A stretch of DNA of 64,000 bases from Hymenobacter ginkgonis (GCF_009755225.1 NZ_WQKZ01000002.1:496001-560000), one strand, 5' to 3'. Shown: positions 44,001 to 56,337, numbered from the stretch's first letter. The notes: generated by a model not told the origin, from the sequence alone. Numbers and translations: made by a program.

Positions 44001-47000
44001 TCGTGCAGCCCAAACACGGCCAGCACCATAAAAAACTGCGCTAATACGAGTTGCTGACGCCGCATCCAATTTGGCGACAGGTCGCTGGTATGCAGCCATT
44101 TATTGAGCCCCAGCGAGAGGCCGGCCAGCACCACCATGGCCCCAATTAGCAGCCCTTCGGGCACGTGGGGCCATGCAAACAGTGCCCGCGCCAGTAGCGC
44201 GCCAGTGCCAACTTGCAGCAGCCCAGCCAAGCTGGCAAAGCCATGCAGCAGGTTTTTCAACAAGGCAGTATGTGGCGCCGGTGCGGTGTTATTTTCGTCG
44301 TTAGTAGCTTGAAAAAGAAGTTGTTTGAAAGTGAGCTGCACGAAGGCGATGCTGGCCCAGCCTGCGAGCGCCAGCAGCAGCGCATCGCGGTACAGGGTGG
44401 TGGGCAAGTCGTGGGAGAAATGACTACCGGCTAGCAGCAGCAGGCTGGCGCCCGCCGCCAGTGCCCCCACCATCGCGGCGCGGTGCAGCAGGCCATCACG
44501 CCCCGCCAGCAGCAGCACGGCCAGCAGCGTTTCGAGGTATAGCACGATGAGCACGCCCGGCCAACTCAAACCCAATTCATGCAGCCCAAACACGGCCAGC
44601 ACCAAGAGGAGTTGCCCCAGCACGAGCTGTTGGCGCCGCACCCAATCGGGGGCTACCCCCAGGGTACGCACCCAGTACGCCAGTGCCAGCGAACTGCTCG
44701 CTAACCCTACCAAGCCCATGAGCAACAGCCCCACCGGCGCCGGTTGCCAGCCAAACAATGCCCGTCCCAGCAGGGCCCCCGCGCCAATTTGCAGCAGGCC
44801 CGCCAGCCCAGCAAAACCGCTTACCAGGCCTTGGTGCGCCCGTTGGTTAGAGGCCGGCGGTAGGAACTCGCTGCCATCAGGTTGGCGCAGCGCGGGCCTA
44901 ACCACTTGTAAGAAAGAAAGTTTGAAAGCAAGTTGCACAAACCCTACCCCCACCCAGCCGGCCAAGGCTAGCAGCAGCGCCTCGCGGTAGAGCAAGGTGG
45001 GTTCGTGGTCGGCGACGTGGCGGCCAGCGACTAGCAGCAGGCCCGTGCTGGTTAGGAAAGCTTCGGCCAGCGCTACGCGGTACACCTGCCCATGCAGCTG
45101 GTCGGCTGGGTCGCGGCCGGCCAAGAACAGCAGTACCAGGAGGTTTTCGGCGAAAAGCACTAGCAGCACCACCGACCAGCTGAGGCCCACTTCGTGCAGC
45201 CCAACCAGCGCTAGCACCACAAAAAACTGCCCCAACACCAACTGCTGCCACCGCACCCAATTGGGCGTGCGGCCACCGGCCCGTACCCACGCGGCCAGCC
45301 CCAGGGCACCGCCCGCCAGCGCTACTTGCGCCACCAGCAATAGCCCTACCGGCACGTGGGGCCACGCAAACAGCGCCCGCGCCAGCAGCAACCCGGTGCC
45401 CGCTTGCAGCAGGCCCGCCAGCCCTCCCAAGCCTTGCAGCAAGAAGTGGTGCGGGTCAGCGGTTAGCTGCGCGCTGGCCGTTTGGGTATCTAACTCAGAA
45501 GTAGTTAGTTGAAGCAGCGGTTGCTGGTAAATCAACTTGGTGAAAGCCAATGCTGCGCTGCCAGCCAGCACCAGCACCAGCGCATCGCGGTAGAGCTGGG
45601 TAGGCACGTTGGTGTCGGCCTGCACGCCGGCGAGCAGTAGCAAGCCGCCACCCGCCAGCAGCGCGCCAGCCATCGCCACGCGGTACACCAGCGCCTCACG
45701 TTGCCGGGCCATCACGAGGGCTACCAGCAGCGATTCGAGCAGCATAAAGAGCAGGATAACCGTGTTGGTAGCGTGCCAGCCTTGCAGCGAGAGCGCCGTG
45801 GCTAGCGCTAAAATGAGCGAGATAATGGTGTCGGTCTGAAACAGCCAGCCGATGCCCAGCTTCTTGGCTTGCCGCCCGGCCCAGAACGTTAGCAGGGCGC
45901 CCAGCGCCAGCGGAATAGTTTTCCAGACCGAGCCCGTGCTGTGCAGGTAAAGGTTGATGCCCAGGCAGGTCCAGTTCAGCAGGTGCGCCGTGAAAAGCAG
46001 GGGCTCGAACCGCCGCTCGGCATACACGCGGCGGTACTGCACTACGGCGGCCGCGCCGCCCACCAGCAATACCAACGCCATGGCCGTCAGGCGCAAGCCA
46101 TTGGCAATAGTAGCCAGTTCTTGGTGCCAGTAGAGGTGAAAAGCGAAGAAGCTGGCAATGCTCAACAGCAGTTGGTACTTCCACTGCTGCCGGTAAGTGA
46201 TGGCAATGCTAAAGGCCGTGACGCCCGCCGCCGCGCCCAGCGTGAGGCCCGTGGGCGGCAGCACCGCCAGCGCCACTAGGCTCAGCACGCCGTGCAGGGT
46301 AGCCACCGTTTCGCGGCTGGCACGCCAGGCCAGGTAGAGGTTGGCACTCACGCCCGCCAGCAGCAGCAGGTAGTCGAAGGGCGGCGTGGCCCATTGCAGG
46401 CCCGAAATACTCACGGCCCCCACGCAAGCAAACAGGAAAATGGCGGCCGCACTGCTCAGCAGCCAGGCATTGAGCTGTTTGGCAAATTGCTTGTTGCGCA
46501 GCGCATACCGCGCGCCTAGCAAGCCCACTGCGAAGGCGCAAATCAGCAGAAATCGGAAGGGGGGCGCCAGCCGCAAGGCGGCGTAAATGCCCAAAAAGCC
46601 TACCCCCGTCACCAGCACCACCGCGCCAAGCACGCCGGTCCAGTTTTCGAGCACCATTGTGGCAGCCTTCTCCCACCAAGTTGGCCCGGTAGGGACTGGC
46701 TTGGGCGCCCGGCGGCGGGCCGGCGGGGGCAGTAGCCGCGGCTGCGGTGGCTTGGCCGGTGCAGGGGGGGTAGGCCAGGCGGCGGGGGCCGGCGCCGGCG
46801 ATACCGGTGATTCTTCCTGCTCGGCCGGCTCCTCTTGTTCAGCCATGGGCTCTTGTGCCGGCTCTTCCTGTTCAACTGGCGCCGCCAGGGAGGGCTCTTC
46901 AGGAGCCCTCCCTAGCTCATGGGGGGCTAGCAAGGCAGTGGGTACGTGCTCCAATTCCACTGCCTCGGCGGGCACTTCGACGGGCGCTTCCTCTGCTGCG

Positions 47001-47542
47001 GTGGGTAGCTCTGCTGGTGTTGGCGCGTCGGTAGCGGCTTGCACTGCCAACTCAGTTGCTGCTGGCGCTTCCAATTCCTGCGGCTGCTCAGCAGGCGTTG
47101 CTGCTAGCGATTCCGCTTCAATTACTTCTTCATCAACGACTTCTGGTTGCTCATTAGCGGCAGCTTCAGTTGCTTCTGGTTCTTCCGCTGGCGCCGGTGC
47201 TGCTGGCGCTGGCGGCTCCGTGGGCGCGAGCGAGGGGGGTAGGGCTGGTTCTGATGCCGCTACCGGCGGCTCATAAACCACGGTGGGCGGTGGGTAGCAT
47301 ACGGCCACCGGTCCAGATTCACCGGGCTGCTGGGCCACAAAGGCGGCCTGCGACAGCGTGCCGACCAAGGCGCGCAGCTCGGTCAACTCCTCGCGCAACC
47401 CCTTGACTTCCAAGCGAAGGGTAGCTTGCTCGGCCCAGCGGTGCGCTACGGCGCCCTTTAATTCTTCTAATTGCCTGGGCAAATCCCAAAACCGGATGGC
47501 CAGCGCAAGCACTGCCAAGGCAACAAGTAGTATAACAGTCAT
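41042..47542 (-). CDS. Giant DUF2339 polytopic membrane protein with about five internal tandem repeats
   Basis: 2166 aa from ATG 47542 (MTVILLVALAVLALAIRFWD); an upstream start at 47644 would spoil the membrane N-terminus. Layout: one N-terminal helix, a short coiled coil (LRLEVKGLREELTELRAL), a Pro/Glu/Ala-rich linker to about residue 283, then the DUF2339 domain (WWEKAATMVLENWTGVLGAV) and several dozen membrane helices. Five tandem units of 191-201 residues follow, each beginning with a LYRDALLLALAGWASIAF-like segment (at nt 45595, 44992, 44395, 43819 and 43246) and containing RRQQLVLAQFFVVLAVVGLHE, with a half unit before the first. Ordinary DUF2339 proteins are about half this size. Function unknown; a transport or envelope role is plausible. 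Confidence 0.85.
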   Translation of the reverse strand: MTVILLVALAVLALAIRFWDLPRQLEELKGAVAHRWAEQATLRLEVKGLREELTELRALVGTLSQAAFVAQQPGESGPVAVCYPPPTVVYEPPVAASEPALPPSLAPTEPPAPAAPAPAEEPEATEAAANEQPEVVDEEVIEAESLAATPAEQPQELEAPAATELAVQAATDAPTPAELPTAAEEAPVEVPAEAVELEHVPTALLAPHELGRAPEEPSLAAPVEQEEPAQEPMAEQEEPAEQEESPVSPAPAPAAWPTPPAPAKPPQPRLLPPPARRRAPKPVPTGPTWWEKAATMVLENWTGVLGAVVLVTGVGFLGIYAALRLAPPFRFLLICAFAVGLLGARYALRNKQFAKQLNAWLLSSAAAIFLFACVGAVSISGLQWATPPFDYLLLLAGVSANLYLAWRASRETVATLHGVLSLVALAVLPPTGLTLGAAAGVTAFSIAITYRQQWKYQLLLSIASFFAFHLYWHQELATIANGLRLTAMALVLLVGGAAAVVQYRRVYAERRFEPLLFTAHLLNWTCLGINLYLHSTGSVWKTIPLALGALLTFWAGRQAKKLGIGWLFQTDTIISLILALATALSLQGWHATNTVILLFMLLESLLVALVMARQREALVYRVAMAGALLAGGGLLLLAGVQADTNVPTQLYRDALVLVLAGSAALAFTKLIYQQPLLQLTTSELDTQTASAQLTADPHHFLLQGLGGLAGLLQAGTGLLLARALFAWPHVPVGLLLVAQVALAGGALGLAAWVRAGGRTPNWVRWQQLVLGQFFVVLALVGLHEVGLSWSVVLLVLFAENLLVLLFLAGRDPADQLHGQVYRVALAEAFLTSTGLLLVAGRHVADHEPTLLYREALLLALAGWVGVGFVQLAFKLSFLQVVRPALRQPDGSEFLPPASNQRAHQGLVSGFAGLAGLLQIGAGALLGRALFGWQPAPVGLLLMGLVGLASSSLALAYWVRTLGVAPDWVRRQQLVLGQLLLVLAVFGLHELGLSWPGVLIVLYLETLLAVLLLAGRDGLLHRAAMVGALAAGASLLLLAGSHFSHDLPTTLYRDALLLALAGWASIAFVQLTFKQLLFQATNDENNTAPAPHTALLKNLLHGFASLAGLLQVGTGALLARALFAWPHVPEGLLIGAMVVLAGLSLGLNKWLHTSDLSPNWMRRQQLVLAQFFMVLAVFGLHEIGLGWSSVVFVLFAENLLVALLLAGHDGLLHRAALVEALLVGASLLAVGGSHLAHGLPPALYHNALLLALAGWASIAFIQFTFKQLRAQAIAKEPATPTGAITSFYAGLLHGFGGLAGLLQVGTGALLARVLFGWQPAPVGLLLVALGALAGISLGLAYGVRGGLAPDWLRRQQLVLAQFFVVLAIVGLHELRLSWSGVFLVLYLETLLAALLLAGRDKLLHRAAMLEALATGTGLLLVVGSHLADGKPGLLYREALLLALAGWASIAFIQFTPRRPFSQTITAGSDASVAPTLPSSWLSNLLGGFAGLAGFLQAGAGLLLAQVLFGWSEKLPILLLLGLAGAALGLAYWVHARGQAPRWVRRQQLVLAQVFTVLAVVGLHKAGLSWPGVLVALYAESLLAALLLSGRDEDELLHIQTYLLVLQAGLLPVLVRATAPSGLPSLTQASLLLGAALLTLGYQARQLFSARMSEDYARLPLTATARLPLLSVAIGWLLLGAGSLEYTHAWAGWAMVGLLAALLYLRQRAAVPGLWAALVLAATGYVGLQWAHVLSAAAATHFAAQPALGAGHVLLYLLPTLAVPGLALLTSQWPVSGRYLRGPWLYMLGLHLVVALLGSVPPAHHAYLMLGLLALAGTAFAAAQTWRRALPDATAVDQAGRPDRYLLHLSYGLLVSSLLFHLRLLAGPETLFHQPAEYFTAAAFFGVLAAMAIARPPATAPVYTSWRVLHPWLPEAALLFGTFTLAHNLRAPWLPLIWIGAALVLSNIAAAVPPRFRRLGLYGRLYYWLAALSASATCLLYVSPTQLLSPEWWALTTAVALLFGYVGLALRVGNEPYADLSPAWNALAQLPQRQLEALLLYPAFVALSLLFIQSFDRSVLTVLLMLEVVAVFSTSLLLRRQDLRYVALAGMVGCLVRLVFFDLSRSGTITRAIVFIFMGLLLLGMNALYARFKARFEPELAAGPPDHLEEDEEEFLPNLPDEEALAPE

Positions 47543-47756
47543 ATGCAGGAGTGGAGCAGCATAGTAGAGGGTAGGAATTACCCTCCCATGCGCTGGCCTG
47601 CAGGCTACCCTTGCAAGCAACGGGCCACTTCGGATGGCCCGCACCCAAAATAGTTCCCAGTGCTACCGAGTAGAAAGCAATTTATTGACAAGCAAAGAAC
47701 TAATAATAAGCTAATTATTGGGATTATTTATTTTTTAAAATTTACTGAATGAGCCT

Positions 47757-47788
47757 AAAAAAGCCGCTCCGAAAACTTCGGAGCGGCT
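47757..47788 (-). terminator. Terminator after the OsmC-family gene
   Basis: AGCCGCTCCGAA (47762-47773) pairs with TTCGGAGCGGCT (47777-47788). Read on the minus strand it is followed by a T-run. Confidence 0.85.
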
Positions 47789-47832
47789 CCCTTTAATGTT
47801 GCTAGGCGTAGCCTCGGTATTAGGCTCGTGCC

Positions 47833-48252
47833 CTACGCATATACAAACCGAACCTCTTGCTTAATTTCTGGGTTCAGGCTCAGAGCCACGGGGCAGGTGT
47901 GCGCAGTGCGTTCCATCAGGGCCCGGTTGGCGGGGCTGAGGGCAGCGGGCAGGTGCAGCTCGACGGTGAGCTGCGCAATGCGACGCGGTGCGTCGCTGCT
48001 CATGATTTTTTCCATCGTAAACGTGCTGCCAACTAGGTCTACCTGGTGGCGCTCGGCCACGATGGCCATAGTAGTTAAAATGCAGGTGCCCAAGGCAGTA
48101 CCCACAAGGTCGGTTGGCGAGAAAGCCTCACCCCGCCCGTGGTTATCCACCGGGGCATCGGTCTGAATGATAGTACCCGAAGCCGTGTGCGTAGCTTCGG
48201 TGCGCAGGTGCCCTTCGTAGCGGGCGGTGGCGGTAGTATGGGGCGTGCTCAT
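47833..48252 (-). CDS. OsmC-family peroxidase-like protein
   Basis: 139 aa, typical of OsmC/Ohr. The two redox cysteines are Cys57 (GTALGTCILTTMAIVAE) and Cys120 (TAHTCPVALSLNPEI), and SPTDLVGTAL is the family motif. These enzymes reduce organic hydroperoxides with lipoyl or other thiols; the lipoyl synthase gene lies 0.9 kb away, which may be coincidence. A perfect -7 box (minus strand TAGCTTTG, 48257-48264) ends only five bases before the ATG, so the transcript may be nearly leaderless. Confidence 0.9.
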   Translation of the reverse strand: MSTPHTTATARYEGHLRTEATHTASGTIIQTDAPVDNHGRGEAFSPTDLVGTALGTCILTTMAIVAERHQVDLVGSTFTMEKIMSSDAPRRIAQLTVELHLPAALSPANRALMERTAHTCPVALSLNPEIKQEVRFVYA

Positions 48253-48256
48253 ACTA

Positions 48257-48324
48257 CAAAGCTACCCCCGCAGCGTTTAGGCACGCGCGGGCGGGGCGCG
48301 AAGCTCCGAAAGCTGGTATTTTTG
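48257..48324. promoter_or_regulatory. Divergent -7 boxes for osmC-like (-) and outer-membrane (+) genes
   Basis: Minus-strand TAGCTTTG at 48257-48264 and plus-strand TATTTTTG at 48317-48324 each match TAnnTTTG. Both lie within 10 bases of a start codon, at 48252 and 48333, implying very short leaders. I see no TTG at -33 spacing. Confidence 0.5.
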
Positions 48325-48332
48325 ATTTCTCT

Positions 48333-49166
48333 ATGAAAAAGACGCACGTCCTTCTTACTTGCTTGGGGCTGGGCCTGGCCGGAGCCCAGCGCGCCCAGGC
48401 CCAAAGTGCTACCCCCCCGCCCACCGGCCCTACCCTCGAAGCGGCGCCGCTGACTATGCCTTCGGATGAGCAGTCGTACAAGCGCGAGACGGTATTTGGC
48501 CTCAACTTCAACACCCAGGGCGGCCTTATTGGAGGCGTAAACGTGCGCGTGGCCCGGGTGATGGACGAGCGCTGGCTGCGGTTTTGGAGCCTGGAAGGCG
48601 TCTTTTTCAAAAACCCGAAGGAGCAAAGTGTGACCAATCCTTACACTGGGGGCTCGTTCACGCTTTACAAGGCTAATTACGCATTTGCGTTGCGGCCATC
48701 GTTCGGGATTCAGCGCATTTTGTTTCGCAAAGCGGCCGACTCCGGCGTGCAAGTCAACGGCCTGCTGAGCGTGGGGCCGTCGCTGGCGCTGCTCATGCCC
48801 TACTACATCAGCTATGACCAAACAGCCGCCCAAAACAACGCCTTTGGCCCGCGCGACGTGATTGTGGACGAAGCCTACGACCCCGTGCGGCACGCCCAGG
48901 AAACATTTATTTACGACCGGGCCCCCATTTTTAGTGGCATCGGCCAAACCAAGGTGGTGCCCGGCGTGCACCTGCGCGGCGGCCTCAGCTTCGAGTATGG
49001 CCGCTACCGCGATGCCGTAGCTGGTGCCGAAGTGGGCTTTCTGATTGAAGGCTACTCTAAGCGCCTGCTCATCCTCAACCCGCCCGCGCCCGCCGAGCCC
49101 AACGCCCTGAACAAGCAGTTCTTTCCCTCGGTTTACCTGACGCTATACCTGGGCCACCGCAGCTAG
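48333..49166 (+). CDS. Outer-membrane beta-barrel-like protein
   Basis: 277 aa. Signal peptide LLTCLGLGLAGAQRAQAQ, then strand-rich sequence with alternating aromatics (TVFGLNFNTQGGLIGGVNVRVARV, LYKANYAFALRPSFGIQRILF, VHLRGGLSFEYGRYRD, VYLTLYLGHRS at the end). The C-terminus fits a barrel strand. Family not recognised; it could be a porin-like protein of the PorT or OMP_b-brl type. It precedes lipA by 31 bases and may share its promoter, but no functional link is evident. Confidence 0.72.
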   Translation: MKKTHVLLTCLGLGLAGAQRAQAQSATPPPTGPTLEAAPLTMPSDEQSYKRETVFGLNFNTQGGLIGGVNVRVARVMDERWLRFWSLEGVFFKNPKEQSVTNPYTGGSFTLYKANYAFALRPSFGIQRILFRKAADSGVQVNGLLSVGPSLALLMPYYISYDQTAAQNNAFGPRDVIVDEAYDPVRHAQETFIYDRAPIFSGIGQTKVVPGVHLRGGLSFEYGRYRDAVAGAEVGFLIEGYSKRLLILNPPAPAEPNALNKQFFPSVYLTLYLGHRS

Positions 49167-49197
49167 CGGCCGCCGCATTGGGCCTTAACTTTACTCT

Positions 49198-50112
<915 letters not shown>

Positions 50113-50118
50113 AGCACC

Positions 50119-50183
50119 CTCCCCCCTTTAAAGAGAAAAGCCCCGCTAGAATCTAGCAGGGCTTTTCTCTTTAAAGGGGGGAG
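50119..50183. terminator. Long bidirectional terminator after lipA
   Basis: An inverted repeat of about 30 bp per arm (50119-50150 with 50153-50183), with one unpaired C/A position, starts CTCCCCCCTTTAAAGAG and ends CTCTTTAAAGGGGGGAG. It separates lipA from the convergent DUF4136 gene. Confidence 0.85.
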
Positions 50184-50190
50184 GCAAAGC

Positions 50191-50814
50191 CTAACGAACG
50201 GCCGCCGGGCGACGCTCGTCGGTGGGCGGGTAGTTGCTCAGCACGCTATTGACGATGCGATAGGTTTCGGCTTCCGAAATGCTGTTCTGGTTCAGCTGGG
50301 CCTGGCCCGTGCCGCGCCAAGCAAGCTCTTTACGGCGAGCATCTACGATGTCGATGATGACAGTGCCGGCTTTGTAATTATACGAGCCGCCACCGTAGGG
50401 GTAGCCGCCAAAGCCGCCGTACCCGTAGCCGTAGTAGGGGTAGCCGTAGCCGCCGTAGGGGTAGCCCCCGGCCACTTGCTGCTTATTCTCAACGCGCACG
50501 CTGTAGGCCACATACACGTCAGGCGACGTGGTAGTTTCGGTCATGCCTTTAGCGGCGAGGTCTTTGCTCACGGCATCGCGGATGCGCTGGTCCGTGAACG
50601 ACTCGTAGCCGCGGGCGGGGCCGCCTTCGGTGTCGTTGGCTTGCTTGGGGTACCAAGCCCAGGTTTTGTAGGCGCGGAAATTAACAGCGTGGTCAAAGTC
50701 GCTTGACACGCCAACGTTGGCCGACGTAGCGCAGGAGCCGAGCCCGAGGGTCAGCGCCAAGCCCGTGACCGCCAAAGCGGCCGGCCGGGCCAATAAACGA
50801 GTGATGCGGTTCAT
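50191..50814 (-). CDS. DUF4136-family lipoprotein
   Basis: 207 aa. Lipoprotein signal ALTLGLGSCATS (lipobox GSC), then SSDFDHAVNFRAYKTWAWYP and DQRIRDAVSKDLAAKGMTE, both DUF4136 hallmarks, a Tyr/Gly-rich segment (GGYPYGGYGYPYYGYGYGG), and GTVIIDIVDARRKELAWRG. DUF4136 proteins are outer-membrane-anchored lipoproteins of unknown function, common in Bacteroidota. The Tyr/Gly region is probably disordered. Confidence 0.9.
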   Translation of the reverse strand: MNRITRLLARPAALAVTGLALTLGLGSCATSANVGVSSDFDHAVNFRAYKTWAWYPKQANDTEGGPARGYESFTDQRIRDAVSKDLAAKGMTETTTSPDVYVAYSVRVENKQQVAGGYPYGGYGYPYYGYGYGGFGGYPYGGGSYNYKAGTVIIDIVDARRKELAWRGTGQAQLNQNSISEAETYRIVNSVLSNYPPTDERRPAAVR

Positions 50815-50939
50815 AAGGCTAAAAACTAGAGGAATAATACCCTTGCGGGAGATACTGACTTAACGCTGACCGTCGAGCCAATGTTCCAAAAAAAGTAGGC
50901 AAGCCGACTACTTTCATTAGCCAATCGACCAATACGCCA

Positions 50940-50984
50940 AACGCCAGGCCGAGCGCTTTTCGCGTGCTCAACCTGGCGTTTTTT
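50940..50984. terminator. Inverted repeat between gcvP and the DUF4136 gene
   Basis: AACGCCAGG (50940-50948) pairs with CCTGGCGTT (50972-50980), with T residues after it on the plus strand. It lies 70 bases beyond the gcvP stop (minus strand), but the T-run faces the wrong way for gcvP, so its role is uncertain. Confidence 0.5.
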
Positions 50985-51054
50985 AGCGCGCAGACTTATA
51001 TATCCGCGCGTGGCTTTGAATAACTCTCGGACTTAACGGGTCCTGCGCGGCTGC

Positions 51055-53979
<2,925 letters not shown>

Positions 53980-54025
53980 AAATAGGGGTTGGGACAGGGG
54001 TAGCGAAAAGCAACTTTTTCCTTAA

Positions 54026-54067
54026 CAAAGGTACGCCCCGATTGGTCGGGGGTAGGGTGTACTTTTG
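54026..54067. promoter_or_regulatory. Divergent promoter pair: gcvP (-) and Lys1-like gene (+)
   Basis: Minus-strand TACCTTTG at 54026-54033 and plus-strand TACTTTTG at 54060-54067 match the Bacteroidota -7 consensus and face outward to the two start codons. A plus-strand TTG at 54042-54044 is spaced 15 bases, shorter than usual. Confidence 0.6.
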
Positions 54068-54093
54068 GGCACTTCTCTGCTTCTGCTTCGCCT

Positions 54094-55308
54094 ATGCCCC
54101 TACCCCCCCTCCTTGGTTTGCTCCGCGAAGGCCGCACCCCGCCCGACCGCCGCGTGGCCCTTACCCCCAAAAAATGCGCCGAGCTGCAAGACACCTACCC
54201 CGGCCTGCGCGTGCGGGTGCAGCCCAGTCCGCACCGCGCGTTTGCCGACCAGGAGTACCGCGACTTGGGCATTGAAGTGGCCGAGGACATGGCCGCCTGC
54301 GACGTGCTGCTGGGCGTGAAGGAAGTGCCCGTGGCCGAGTTGCTGCCCGGCAAAATCTACCTCTTTTTTTCGCACACCGTGAAGAAGCAGCCCCGTAACC
54401 GCGAGCTGCTGCAAACCATTCTGCAAAAGAATATTACGCTGATTGACTATGAGCTGCTGACCAACGCGGCCGGCGAGCGCGTGGTGGCTTTTGGGCACTG
54501 GGCGGGCATTGTGGGCGCCTATAACGGCTTGCTGACTTACGGCCGCAAGCACGGCCTGTTTGCCCTCAAGCCGGCCTGGCAATGTGTGGATATGGAGGAT
54601 ATGCAGGAGGAGTTTTTCAAGGTAAAACGCCTACCCCCCATCAAAATTGCGGTCACGGGCTCGGGCCGCGTGGCGCAGGGGGCAGTAGAAGTGCTGGGCC
54701 GCATGGGCATCCGGCGGGTGAGTGTGTACGACTACCTCTACCTCGATTTTGCGGAGCCGGTGTATGCCCAGCTGCGCAGCTCGGACTACAACCGCCGCCG
54801 CGACGGCCGGGTGTGGGATACGGCCAACTTTCACCACGAGCCGGCCGCCTACGAATCGACTTTCGGCAACTTTGTGCCCGTCACGGACTTGCTCATCGCT
54901 TGTGCCTATTGGGACCCGGCGGCGCCTTTATTGTTTACGGAGCCCGACACCCAGAAGACTGACTTCAAAATAGATACCGTTGCCGATGTGACCTGCGACG
55001 TAAACGGCTCCATTCCGCTTACCAAGCGCAGCACCACCATCGAGGCGCCGGCGTTCGATTATAACCCGGCTACCGGCGCCCTCGAAGCGGCGTATTCCAA
55101 CCCTCAAAATATCACGGTAATGGCCGTGGACAACCTGCCCTGCGAGCTGCCCCGCAACGCCAGCCGCGACTTTGGCCGGCAGCTGCTCGACCAAATGTTT
55201 CCGCACTTGCTGGGTGGTGATGCGGCCGGCGTGCTAGCGCGGGCCACCATTGCCCGCGGTGGCGAACTGTGCCCGCGCTATGCCTACCTAGCCGATTATG
55301 TAGGCTGA
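54094..55308 (+). CDS. Alanine dehydrogenase/saccharopine dehydrogenase-like (Lys1-type) oxidoreductase
   Basis: 404 aa. The N-terminal LLREGRTPPDRRVALTPKKC matches the alanine dehydrogenase/PNT N-terminal domain (catalytic Arg/Lys region), and IKIAVTGSGRVAQGAVEVLGRMG is the NAD-binding Rossmann motif. FGHWAGIVGAYNGLLTYGRK and a DFKIDTVADVTCDVNGSIP segment resemble lysine-forming saccharopine dehydrogenases (Lys1) more than alanine dehydrogenase. The likely reaction is NAD-dependent reductive chemistry on an amino acid, possibly lysine catabolism. Its last 21 bases overlap the convergent NHL gene. Confidence 0.82.
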   Translation: MPLPPLLGLLREGRTPPDRRVALTPKKCAELQDTYPGLRVRVQPSPHRAFADQEYRDLGIEVAEDMAACDVLLGVKEVPVAELLPGKIYLFFSHTVKKQPRNRELLQTILQKNITLIDYELLTNAAGERVVAFGHWAGIVGAYNGLLTYGRKHGLFALKPAWQCVDMEDMQEEFFKVKRLPPIKIAVTGSGRVAQGAVEVLGRMGIRRVSVYDYLYLDFAEPVYAQLRSSDYNRRRDGRVWDTANFHHEPAAYESTFGNFVPVTDLLIACAYWDPAAPLLFTEPDTQKTDFKIDTVADVTCDVNGSIPLTKRSTTIEAPAFDYNPATGALEAAYSNPQNITVMAVDNLPCELPRNASRDFGRQLLDQMFPHLLGGDAAGVLARATIARGGELCPRYAYLADYVG

Positions 55309-56211
55309 GAGCCGGGCCCAGCTCGCGGCCAGCGTCGAGATGATGCCCGCGGGCGTCACCTTTTTGAGGGCGCCGCTACCCGTGTCGGTTACGTACACCG
55401 AGCCATCGGCGGCCAGGGCCACGCCGGCGGGGTAGGCCAAGCTATCGGCTAGCATGGTTACTTTGCCGGTCGAGGTTACTTTTTGGATGCTATTGTTATA
55501 AGTATCAGCTACATACACCGTGCCGTCGGCATCCACCGTCAAGCCGTGGGGTTTGTTGAGGCCAATGCTAGCCAAGGTAGCGGCTTGGCCACTAGAGCCT
55601 ACCTTAAGGATAGCATTGTTGTCGGTATCCGCCACGTACACCGTGCCATCGGCGGCTACTGCTATCCCCCCCGGCCGGTTGAAGCCGTGCGCCAGGGTAG
55701 TGAGCCGCCCAGCGGGGCTAAGCCGCCGAATGAGGCCCTTGTTGGCTTCAGTACCCGCATCGGCTATGTACACGGTGCCATCGGGGGCCACCGCCACGCC
55801 AGTGGGATAGTTGAAGCCGTCGGCTACCGTCGTTACCTCGCCACTGAGCGCTACTTTTTTGAGGGTGCGGCTCCCGGCGTCGGCCACGTACACGGTGCCA
55901 TCGGGCGCTACCGCCACGCCAGTGGGGTAGTTGAAGCCCGCGCTGGCCAACGTAGTTACCTCGCCCGCGGGACTTATTTTTTTAATCACAAGATTGTCGG
56001 TATCAACCACATACACCGAACCGTTGGCATCCACCGCCACCCCGTCGGGGTAGCCAAACGTACCAACGCCTTGGCTAATGGTTACGGAGTGCGACGGGTG
56101 GTCAGCCAACCGCTTACCCGGTCCAGCGGGAGCGGCTCCCAGCGCTGCAATGCCCGGCGGTACTGCCAGGCCAACCAGCAGCAGCCACGTGCGAAAAGTA
56201 TAGTTCGTCAT
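55288..56211 (-). CDS. NHL-repeat beta-propeller protein (secreted)
   Basis: 307 aa from ATG 56211; the signal peptide is WLLLVGLAVPPGIAALGA. Six repeats of about 44 residues each read YPTGVAVAPDGTVYVADAG ... LKKV ... GEVTTVA, the NHL/SMP-30-like propeller blade. Such propellers bind ligands or proteins; a specific function cannot be inferred. The frame overlaps the convergent dehydrogenase gene by 21 bases, so the two transcripts share their 3' ends without a terminator. The repeats are also visible at DNA level. Confidence 0.88.
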   Translation of the reverse strand: MTNYTFRTWLLLVGLAVPPGIAALGAAPAGPGKRLADHPSHSVTISQGVGTFGYPDGVAVDANGSVYVVDTDNLVIKKISPAGEVTTLASAGFNYPTGVAVAPDGTVYVADAGSRTLKKVALSGEVTTVADGFNYPTGVAVAPDGTVYIADAGTEANKGLIRRLSPAGRLTTLAHGFNRPGGIAVAADGTVYVADTDNNAILKVGSSGQAATLASIGLNKPHGLTVDADGTVYVADTYNNSIQKVTSTGKVTMLADSLAYPAGVALAADGSVYVTDTGSGALKKVTPAGIISTLAASWARLSAYIIG

Positions 56212-56337
56212 AGCGTAGGCAGGAGGCAATCAGGTTATTGGGCCAAATATACCACAATTCACCAAGATTAGTTGCTACTAAATGTTGGTTTTATTACATC
56301 ATTTACATCAGGCTATCAGCAAACTACTTTTTTACCC

